The position numbers and the translations under genes are program-made. A stretch of DNA of 64,000 nucleotides from Terrimesophilobacter sp044464485. Lineage in GTDB: Bacteria; Actinomycetota; Actinomycetes; Actinomycetales; Microbacteriaceae. The DNA is taken from assembly GCA_044464485.1 (NCBI GenBank), contig JBIQLG010000001.1, forward strand, positions 62,001 to 126,000, written 5' to 3'. Shown here piece after piece: positions 41,239 to 47,676 of the stretch. Position 1 is the first letter of the stretch; each line of letters begins with the position of its first letter. Under the pieces are notes generated by a model. That model had not been told where the DNA came from. It ran no database searches and was given only the letters and a program-made list of their open reading frames with translations.

Positions 41239-43238
41239 TAGATCACTCCCTGCGGCTCGACGCGGAGCACATGCACCGGTTCCACGAAGGCGTCGAGTCG
41301 AACATAGTTGTCGCGTCCCCACTCGAATCTCTGGCCCGTCAGCAGGTCGGTGACCTCGAATCGCGCTGAGGCGTCGAGGCCCAATCGCGTGAGGTCGAGG
41401 TGAATGTTCGTTTCGCGAGCGGAATGCGGGTCGACGTTGGCCACGACAATGATCGCGTCGTCGACGCCGCTGGGTGTGAATTTTCCCGCGAGGAACTTGC
41501 TGTACACCAGAATCGCTTCGTCGTCGCTCCAGTGGACGTCGAGATTTCTCAGCTGTCGAAGGCAGGGTTGGCTGGCGCGGAGGTGATTCAACCTGGTCAA
41601 ATATGGCGCAAGCGAGGTTCCGCTCTTCTCCGCTTTTGCCCAGTCCCTCGGTCGGTACTCGTACTTTTCATTGTCAATGTTCTCTTCAGATCCGGGTCTG
41701 GCCACATTCTCAATCAGCTCGTAGCCCGAGTACACGCCCCAACTCGGGCTTGCCGTCGCGGCGATCGCGGCTCGAATTTTGTATGCGGGCACTCCGCCGA
41801 ACTGCAGGTACTCCGTGAGGATGTCTGGCGTATTGACAAACAGGTTCGGTCGAAGGTAATCGCTCGATACATGCGAAAGCTCGCTCAGATACGTCTCGAG
41901 CTCGTGCTTCGTGTTCCGCCACGTGAAGTAGGTGTACGACTGCTGGAACCCGATGCGGGCGAGCGCATGCAGTGGTGCGGGTCGCGTGAATGCTTCCGCG
42001 AGGAACACGATTTCAGGATGCTCGGTGGCCACCTCGTGCAGCAGCCACTCCCAAAAGCGAAGCGGCTTGGTGTGCGGATTGTCGACTCGAAAGATTTTTA
42101 CCCCGTTGGCAATCCAGTACCGCACAATGCGCAGTACCTCACTGCGCAGCCCGTCTTCATCCAGATCGAAATTGAGCGGATAGATGTCCTGATACTTTTT
42201 CGGCGGGTTTTCGGCATAGGCGATGCTCCCGTCGATGCGATGGTGAAACCATTCGGGATGTTCTTCGACCCACGGATGATCCGGTGAACACTGGAGGGCC
42301 AGGTCGATGGCGACTTCCAGTCCCAGCCTGTTCGCTTTCGTCACGAACGCAGCGAAGTCTTCGATTGTTCCAAGGTCGGGGTGAATGGCGTCGTGACCGC
42401 CGTCCGCGGAGCCTATCGCCCAGGGTGAGCCGGGGTCGTGTGGTCCCGCATCAAGTGAATTGTTCGGCCCCTTTCTAAAGCTCGTTCCGATCGGATGAAT
42501 CGGCGGAAGGTATACGACGTCGAATCCCATTGCGGCAATTGCCGGAAGCCGCCGTGCGGCGGTTGCGAATGTACCGCTGATCCATGATCCGTCCTTGCGC
42601 TTTTTTGCACCCTCGGATCGCGGAAAGAATTCGTACCAGCTGCCCACTCCGGCTCGCTCCCGCTCCACCCGCAATACCGAGGTTTCACTCTCCGTCTCGG
42701 TGGAGGTGAGCGGATGTGCGACCATCGCCTGATGCACGGTCGCGGCGGTTGCCGCGGCGAGCCGCTCCTTCGGCGTCAGAGCGGTGTCGGTGAGTTTTGC
42801 GAAAGCGGTCGCGAGCGTCGTGTCCCCTGGTCTCTCGGCCATTGCACGGTGCAGGAGTGCCGCGCCGGTCTCAAGAGTGAGGTCGCTGTCGATGCCCGCG
42901 GGTATCTTGACGATTGCGCTGGCGAGCCAGGTTCCCCAGTCGTCGGTCCACGCGCGATATCGGTAGGTCCATTCGCCCTGGGCCGAAACCTCTGCGTCCA
43001 CCCGCCAGAGATCTGTTCCCGGGGAAGTCTGCGCGAGTCGGTGAGTTGTGGATTCGCCGTGCGGGCTGGTGAGGATGAGTTCTGCCCCCAGTTGTTCGTG
43101 GCCATCTTTGAAAATGACAGCTTCAAAAGGTAAGACTTCTCCGGCCCACGCGATGGGAGGGAACCGAGAATTCGACGGAGCGGGGGTGGTCAGCCGAATG
43201 GGAATTCGGCCCCAGTGCGGTTCATAGGAATGGCTCAT
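41238..43238 (-). CDS. glgE: Alpha-1,4-glucan:maltose-1-phosphate maltosyltransferase GlgE
   Basis: A 666-residue GH13_3 enzyme that extends alpha-glucan from maltose-1-phosphate. An N-terminal beta domain (IPIRLTTPAPSNSRFPPIAW) and helical insert S precede the barrel: GFDVVYLPPIHPIGTSFRKG, DLALQCSPDHPWVEEHPEWF, the nucleophile in KIFRVDNPHTKP, and the acid in VFLAEAFTRP. Length is normal. treS and maltokinase, which supply the substrate, are not in this window. ATG 43238 is seven bases after TACGGT on this strand. Confidence 0.96.
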   Translation of the reverse strand: MSHSYEPHWGRIPIRLTTPAPSNSRFPPIAWAGEVLPFEAVIFKDGHEQLGAELILTSPHGESTTHRLAQTSPGTDLWRVDAEVSAQGEWTYRYRAWTDDWGTWLASAIVKIPAGIDSDLTLETGAALLHRAMAERPGDTTLATAFAKLTDTALTPKERLAAATAATVHQAMVAHPLTSTETESETSVLRVERERAGVGSWYEFFPRSEGAKKRKDGSWISGTFATAARRLPAIAAMGFDVVYLPPIHPIGTSFRKGPNNSLDAGPHDPGSPWAIGSADGGHDAIHPDLGTIEDFAAFVTKANRLGLEVAIDLALQCSPDHPWVEEHPEWFHHRIDGSIAYAENPPKKYQDIYPLNFDLDEDGLRSEVLRIVRYWIANGVKIFRVDNPHTKPLRFWEWLLHEVATEHPEIVFLAEAFTRPAPLHALARIGFQQSYTYFTWRNTKHELETYLSELSHVSSDYLRPNLFVNTPDILTEYLQFGGVPAYKIRAAIAATASPSWGVYSGYELIENVARPGSEENIDNEKYEYRPRDWAKAEKSGTSLAPYLTRLNHLRASQPCLRQLRNLDVHWSDDEAILVYSKFLAGKFTPSGVDDAIIVVANVDPHSARETNIHLDLTRLGLDASARFEVTDLLTGQRFEWGRDNYVRLDAFVEPVHVLRVEPQGVI

Positions 43239-43552
43239 TACTTCGACCGTAGCGAACGTAACAGGGAATTGAGCGAGTATCTCGCGTCGACGGGGGCAGA
43301 ATTTTTGGTCTATGGACCCTGAACTGGTGTGCCCACTTTTGGGTGGGGTACAAACCTTGTCCCCACTCTTGCCGACAGATAATGTCGTCTGCGGGGGATA
43401 TACCGGAAGAGTTCATACGAGCTCTATGACCGGAAGCTTCCGAGAGTCGATGGGTGTCGACTCGCTTACCGAAACAGCCCGTGACCCGAAAACGAGCTAC
43501 CAGGTCTTCTGGAAGCATGCTGTCTGGGTCCTCATTGAACAGGACAAACCTC
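43239..43552. other. 314-base non-coding stretch with a chain of hairpins
   Basis: No supported gene. It holds: GGGTGGGG-t-ACAA (43341-43353) pairing with TTGT-CCCCACTC (43357-43368), a 12-bp stem with one bulge and a three-base loop; CGACA-GATAA-TGTCG (43373-43387); a palindrome GGAAGCTTCC near 43435; and GAGTCGA (43444-43450) pairing with TCGACTC (43457-43463). An alternative CCCAC/GTGGG pairing exists near 43333-43346. The glgE promoter lies at the left end and the ribosome site AGGA of the first secreted-protein gene at the right. It may be a long regulated leader or an element remnant. Confidence 0.55.
43246..43251 (-). promoter_or_regulatory. Predicted -10 element (TACGGT) of glgE-glgB
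   Basis: On the minus strand TACGGT is seven bases before ATG 43238; no ribosome site is visible. Confidence 0.4.
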
Positions 43553-44050
43553 ATGAACAAGCTCACCAAGGCAGCCATTGCCGGTGCGGCCGGAATTGCG
43601 CTTCTTCTCGGCGGAGCCGGCTCGCTCGCGTACTGGAACGACAGCGTCGCCATGACCGGCGCGCAGATTGATTCCGGCAGCCTCGACGTATCCATCGACT
43701 CAGGTTCCTGGGCCGGTGCACCCGCAGGCAAGTGGGTTCCCGGCGACTCCGCAACCTTCACCGGCAAGGTCAAGGTCACTGCGGTTGGCACGAACTTCAA
43801 GGGAAAGCTCACCGCGGACACCAGCGCACTGACGGGCGGCAACCTTCTTGCTCAGGCACTGGTTGTCAACACGACCATCACGCCGCAAGCCGGTATCAGT
43901 GCTGCAGGAGTGATCTCGGCACCGGGCACTTACACCGTGGATGTCGTGGTCTCCGTGTCGTTCCCGTTCGGCACCGCGGTCGACAACAGCACCCAGAGCC
44001 TGGGTGTGAACCTGTCTGATATCGCCTTCAACGTCGTCCAGACGCCGTAA
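43553..44050 (+). CDS. Secreted protein with SipW-type signal peptide (TasA/camelysin-like)
   Basis: A 165-residue protein. The signal peptide (MNKLTKAAIAGAAGIALLLG) runs into the SipW-type junction GGAGSLAYWNDSVAMTG, followed by the SGSLDVSIDSGSW motif that marks this class, and then a beta-rich domain (FTGKVKVTAVGTNFKGKLTA). Proteins with this signal are processed by a dedicated SipW-like peptidase and include biofilm fibre proteins in Bacillus. ATG 43553 follows AGGA with nine bases. First gene of a five-gene cluster ending in such a peptidase. Confidence 0.85.
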   Translation: MNKLTKAAIAGAAGIALLLGGAGSLAYWNDSVAMTGAQIDSGSLDVSIDSGSWAGAPAGKWVPGDSATFTGKVKVTAVGTNFKGKLTADTSALTGGNLLAQALVVNTTITPQAGISAAGVISAPGTYTVDVVVSVSFPFGTAVDNSTQSLGVNLSDIAFNVVQTP

Positions 44051-44060
44051 GCGCAAACTC

Positions 44061-44108
44061 CCCGTTTGCATAACGGGCGGGCGCAGGTGATTCCACGTGC
44101 GTCCGCCC
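44061..44108 (+). promoter_or_regulatory. Attenuator-like pair of exclusive hairpins
   Basis: CCCGTT (44061-44066) can pair with AACGGG (44072-44077). The same GGG also begins GGGCGGGCGCA...GTG (44075-44089), which pairs with CAC...TGCGTCCGCCC (44094-44108) around ATTC. The two structures share 44075-44077 and cannot coexist. No clear U-run follows, so termination efficiency is uncertain. Confidence 0.45.
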
Positions 44109-44167
44109 CACCCCCCGTTTATCTTCAGGTCATCTAGTAATCAACTCCAACCCGAGGAGGTGAAATC

Positions 44168-44785
44168 ATGCTCGAAATGGTTACGTCCACCCGACGTCGA
44201 AAGACGCCGGCACACCGTGCCACACCAACGGCGGGCATGAGATTCGCCTCGATGGGCGGGATGCTCACGACTGCCGCGATCATTGGCGCAGGCGCGTTCC
44301 TCGGTCTCACGGGCGCGGGAGGAACATACGCCCTCTGGGACGATTCCCATGGAGTTTCCGGACCCGCGGTTGACTCGGGAAGTATGTCGCTTGTTGTGGG
44401 AACTGGTTCGGCTCCGTACACGATCCCCGCAGCGACCAACCTCTTTCCCGGCGATGCCGTCGTCAGCACTCTTCGCCTGGCGGTACACAATTCACCGTCG
44501 ACTCTGTCGTCCGCGATCGTGATGAAGCTCGACGGCTCCTCGGCTCCCGGATATCAATTGCCGCCCAACGGGTTCGTCGTGCGTGTCAAGAAGGGACCGT
44601 GCACGGGTACACCGTTTACCGGCGGCACCGTACTGGGAATCACGGATCAGACTCTTCCGTCCACATGGGGTGGATCGGAAACGGCAAATCTCTGCATTCA
44701 GGTGGAACTGCCGGTGACCGCGGCAGCGTCGTCGCAGAACAAGACCGACAACATCACACTGTATGTTTCGGCAAGGCAGCCGTGA
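44168..44785 (+). CDS. Secreted protein with SipW-type signal peptide
   Basis: A 205-residue protein. A basic N-region of about 30 residues (TSTRRRKTPAHRATP) and a hydrophobic segment (MLTTAAIIGAGAFLGLTGAG) lead to GGTYALWDDSHGVSGPAVDS and GSMSLVV, the same junction type as the preceding gene with Y-x-L-W for A-Y-W. A beta-rich exported domain with two cysteines follows. A very strong ribosome site (GAGGAGGTGA) precedes ATG 44168. The stop overlaps the next start (TGATG). Role as a surface or matrix component is inferred. Confidence 0.82.
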   Translation: MLEMVTSTRRRKTPAHRATPTAGMRFASMGGMLTTAAIIGAGAFLGLTGAGGTYALWDDSHGVSGPAVDSGSMSLVVGTGSAPYTIPAATNLFPGDAVVSTLRLAVHNSPSTLSSAIVMKLDGSSAPGYQLPPNGFVVRVKKGPCTGTPFTGGTVLGITDQTLPSTWGGSETANLCIQVELPVTAAASSQNKTDNITLYVSARQP

Positions 44786-46251
44786 TGCGTCGCGCTCGAG
44801 CCTCGGCTCCGTCACACTCGGTGTGGCGGCGCTTTCGTATCTCCCGCGTGGGCGTTGCCGTCGCGGTCATTGCGTTCCTGGTCCTGGGCGGCACCGGCGC
44901 TTTTGCGTACTGGGCCACCTCCACGGTGCCCGTGACGACGACCGCCTCGTCGGGAACGCTGAAGATCGCCGCGCAGTGGTCGGCAAGCCCGTCGCTCGGC
45001 GCAACTTTCACGAACGTCAACCCGCAAAAAGCGACGGGACAGTTCACCGTCACGAACAGCACAGCGACCTCGGCATCACTTCCGTCCAACACGACTCCCA
45101 TGAGCTACACGGTGACTCTTGGTTACGACCTCTCCTCACCGGCGGGTGACGGAGCCGGTCCGCTCGCGACGGACCTCAGCGTGTACGCGTGGAAAAAGAC
45201 CACCAATTGCTCCACGCTTCCCAACCCGCTTCCCACACCCGGCACCTGGACTGCACCGCCCACCGTGACGGGGTCGCTCGTTCCCGGTGCCACCGACACG
45301 TGGTGCGTGTACACGACGGTTGCTGAGCGCAGCAAGCTTGCTTCGACCAACGGCAAGGTTTCGCTCGTTCCGAAACTGACAGCCACCCTCTCCACGGGAA
45401 ACTGGACCAGTGCGGCCGCCGTGTCCAAGGCCCCGGACCAAAAAACTCAATTTATCTATCCGGCCTTCGCGCCGTCGAGCGGTTGGTTCCGAATCTTTTC
45501 GAGCGTATCGGGTCACGAGTGCATGGATGTGAGGAGTGCAGGGGGCAATGGTGCGAATATCATCGCCTGGCAATGCAAACCGTCCGGCAATAGCAATCAG
45601 CAGTGGAAGTTCACCGTCACGGATACCGGTTATCTGAAGATCACGCCACGGCACGACACTTCGCTTTTCGTTGGCGTAGCCGGTGCATCGACGACCGCGG
45701 GATCGCTCGTGCAAGCGCAAACGAGCACCGTCACGGACGGCAGCCAGGAATGGCAGCTGCAAAAAAAACGGGCAGGCGTCTACCAGCTCGTGAACCGCAA
45801 GAGCGGCCTCTGCATGGAACCCGACATTCCCGACGCCGCCAACGACTACCCAATGCGGCAGCAGGTGTGCTCGGATCTTGCCCTGCAGGAGTTCACGCTG
45901 AACCCGTGGGAGAATCCCGCGTTCGAAACGTTCACCTGCACCAACAATGGCTCGGGAAACCCGCGAGGCTTCACCCTGAATTGGACCAAGGCGTTGGCCG
46001 ACGACGTCACGATCCAGGTGCGGCCGGATGCTGGATCGCCGTGGATGACAAACGGCACGGCAACTCTTGGTGCGACGGGCTATGCGATCGGCGACCTCAA
46101 CACCCTGAAGAACTGGGACTACGGCGTCGTACACCAGTATCAGGTTGTCGGAGCTCAGGGAACGCAGCTCGCGACCGGCAACTTCCGGACGGGACACGAT
46201 AACGGCTTCTTCGGGTGGGGCGCATATGACTATCTGCGGTGCGGCTCGTGA
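44785..46251 (+). CDS. SipW-type secreted protein with ricin-type lectin domain
   Basis: A 488-residue protein. The signal (RVGVAVAVIAFLVLGGTGAF) ends in FAYWATSTVPVTTTASSGTL, the SipW-type junction. A beta domain of about 160 residues follows, then a ricin B beta-trefoil (about 225-375: GHECMDVRSAGGNGANIIAW, NQQWKF, EWQLQKK, SGLCMEPDIPDAAN) and a C-terminal beta domain. The QxW-type repeats imply carbohydrate binding. It could link the secreted layer to cell-wall or other glycans (inference). Overlaps the genes on both sides by one and four bases. Confidence 0.85.
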   Translation: MRRARASAPSHSVWRRFRISRVGVAVAVIAFLVLGGTGAFAYWATSTVPVTTTASSGTLKIAAQWSASPSLGATFTNVNPQKATGQFTVTNSTATSASLPSNTTPMSYTVTLGYDLSSPAGDGAGPLATDLSVYAWKKTTNCSTLPNPLPTPGTWTAPPTVTGSLVPGATDTWCVYTTVAERSKLASTNGKVSLVPKLTATLSTGNWTSAAAVSKAPDQKTQFIYPAFAPSSGWFRIFSSVSGHECMDVRSAGGNGANIIAWQCKPSGNSNQQWKFTVTDTGYLKITPRHDTSLFVGVAGASTTAGSLVQAQTSTVTDGSQEWQLQKKRAGVYQLVNRKSGLCMEPDIPDAANDYPMRQQVCSDLALQEFTLNPWENPAFETFTCTNNGSGNPRGFTLNWTKALADDVTIQVRPDAGSPWMTNGTATLGATGYAIGDLNTLKNWDYGVVHQYQVVGAQGTQLATGNFRTGHDNGFFGWGAYDYLRCGS

Positions 46252-47000
46252 CCTCGCGCCCGGCACGGCGAGCGGCGGTCCCGCGCACGGCGACTCGCGC
46301 TCTTCTCGCAGCAGCAGTGATCGCGATTTCCACCGCGATTGCCCTGCTGGCACCCTCCGCCGCGCTGGCGGCCGGTGCCATTCTCTTGAGCAGCGACGGA
46401 GTGAGTTTCGCTCCCACCTATTCCGGCGTGCTGTTCAACGGCATTGCGAAGTTCGTTCCGGGGGACACTCAGAGCGAGGTTTTTTACGTGCGCAACGGCG
46501 GCCCGGATGATGGCTACCTCCGCCTCACCCTGCGGGATGTCACCGGCAGCCCCGTGCTCATCAACGGACTCTCCGTGTCGACAAGCGTTCCCGGAGGCCC
46601 GGGCGCCGACGTCGAGCTGTCGAAGAGCCAGCCGTGCTGGGTGCTCAACGAGGGAATCTTCGTTGCCGCGGGTGCCACTGTCGCCGTCACGGCTTCCCTG
46701 ACATTCGATCCGGCATCGGGAAACACCACCCAGAACGGCAGCGCAAACTTCAACCTCGGCGTGAACCTCACGGACACTGCCGTCGTATTGCCACCGACGA
46801 ACTGCGGAGGATCTGGACCGCTTGTACCAGGAACGCTGGACAGCGGCGGGTCCACAACCGGCGAGTTGTCCTATACCGGTACCGAGGTGCCCGTTATGCT
46901 CATCAGCGTCGCGGCATTCGTCATAGGAGTGGGCCTCTACCTGGTGGTGGCGGCCAGACGCCGCAAACGGGGAGCAGATGGCAAAGAAATCGACCCATAA
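46248..47000 (+). CDS. Exported protein with sortase-like C-terminal anchor
   Basis: A 250-residue protein. A Tat/Sec-like signal (ATRALLAAAVIAISTAIALL, cleavage near ALA|AGA) leads a beta-rich domain (FVPGDTQSEVFYVRNGGPDD; one cysteine pair). The C-terminus has GELSYTGTEVPVML, then a hydrophobic span (ISVAAFVIGVGLYLVVA) and RRRKR, the layout of an LPxTG-class sorting signal with LSYTG as the motif. No sortase gene is in this window. GTG 46248 overlaps the lectin stop by four bases, and the 3' end overlaps the peptidase gene by 23. Confidence 0.8.
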   Translation: MTSRPARRAAVPRTATRALLAAAVIAISTAIALLAPSAALAAGAILLSSDGVSFAPTYSGVLFNGIAKFVPGDTQSEVFYVRNGGPDDGYLRLTLRDVTGSPVLINGLSVSTSVPGGPGADVELSKSQPCWVLNEGIFVAAGATVAVTASLTFDPASGNTTQNGSANFNLGVNLTDTAVVLPPTNCGGSGPLVPGTLDSGGSTTGELSYTGTEVPVMLISVAAFVIGVGLYLVVAARRRKRGADGKEIDP

Positions 47001-47631
47001 ACAGCACGGCATCCTGTACTACGTCGGATTGGGCCTGAGCGTGGGCCTCTTTGCCCTCGTCGTGCTCATCGGCGCGTTGGCCGTCGTTGTCCCTGCCGCA
47101 ACGGGTTCGACCCCTTTCACTGTTCTCACGGGATCGATGACGCCCGCCTACCCGCCGGGCACGCTCATCATCGTCTCGCCCATCGACGCGAAGGACATTC
47201 GTCTCGGCGATGTCGTGACCTACCAGATCGAGTCCGGCAAGCCCGCCGTCGTCACGCACCGCGTCGTCTCCATCACCACATCCTCCAACGGCGACCGCTC
47301 GTTTCATACCAAAGGCGACGCGAACAACACCGTCGATGAAAAGGCGGTTCGCCCGGAACAGGTGCGCGGCAAGGTCTGGTACGCGATTCCGTATCTTGGC
47401 TATGTCAATCAGGCCGTCAACGGACAGGCACGGGTGTGGCTGATCCCGCTCATCGCTATCGGATTGTTCGCATACGTCGGTTACCTTGCGGCGAGCACCA
47501 TTGTCTCCAGGCTCCGCACCTCGCCCAAGGGGTCGGAGACCGACGTGGATACGCCGAGGGAACCAGACTCGAGCGGGGACGCGGATGGACTGTCACGTGA
47601 GCATGGACGCCGTGCCGCGAACCGTCACTGA
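46978..47631 (+). CDS. SipW/ER-type signal peptidase I
   Basis: A 217-residue membrane peptidase. The N-terminal helix (VGLGLSVGLFALVVLIGALA) is followed by the catalytic serine in VLTGSMTPAYPPGTL, a histidine in AVVTHRVVSI at the place where bacterial LepB has lysine, and the acidic box TKGDANNTVD. A second helix (LIPLIAIGLFAYVGYLAAST) and a charged tail end it. The Ser-His arrangement defines the archaeal/ER/SipW class. It is the last gene of the cluster whose first three products have matching signals, so it is their likely processing enzyme. Confidence 0.92.
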   Translation: MAKKSTHKQHGILYYVGLGLSVGLFALVVLIGALAVVVPAATGSTPFTVLTGSMTPAYPPGTLIIVSPIDAKDIRLGDVVTYQIESGKPAVVTHRVVSITTSSNGDRSFHTKGDANNTVDEKAVRPEQVRGKVWYAIPYLGYVNQAVNGQARVWLIPLIAIGLFAYVGYLAASTIVSRLRTSPKGSETDVDTPREPDSSGDADGLSREHGRRAANRH

Positions 47632-47662
47632 CGCGCGGGAAATTGGTGCGGGTAACCTCGCT

Positions 47663-47668
47663 TAAGCT
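47663..47668 (+). promoter_or_regulatory. Predicted -10 element (TAAGCT) of glgP
   Basis: TAAGCT ends eight bases before GTG 47677. This spacing supports GTG 47677 rather than the in-frame TTG 47668. Confidence 0.4.
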
Positions 47669-47676
47669 TGACTATC

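Noticed and set aside
39892..41241. 449-codon plus-strand frame opposite glgB
   Set aside because: Shadow of glgB, whose catalytic motifs are complete on the minus strand.
43313..43372. Insertion-sequence end
   Set aside because: The GGGTGGGG...CCCCACTC inverted repeat resembles a terminal repeat but there is no transposase fragment and no second end, so no mobile element is called.
43239..43552. Cyclic-di-GMP or other known riboswitch before the secretion cluster
   Set aside because: I looked for the conserved GEMM core and other familiar aptamer strings and did not find them; the hairpins are reported without an assignment.
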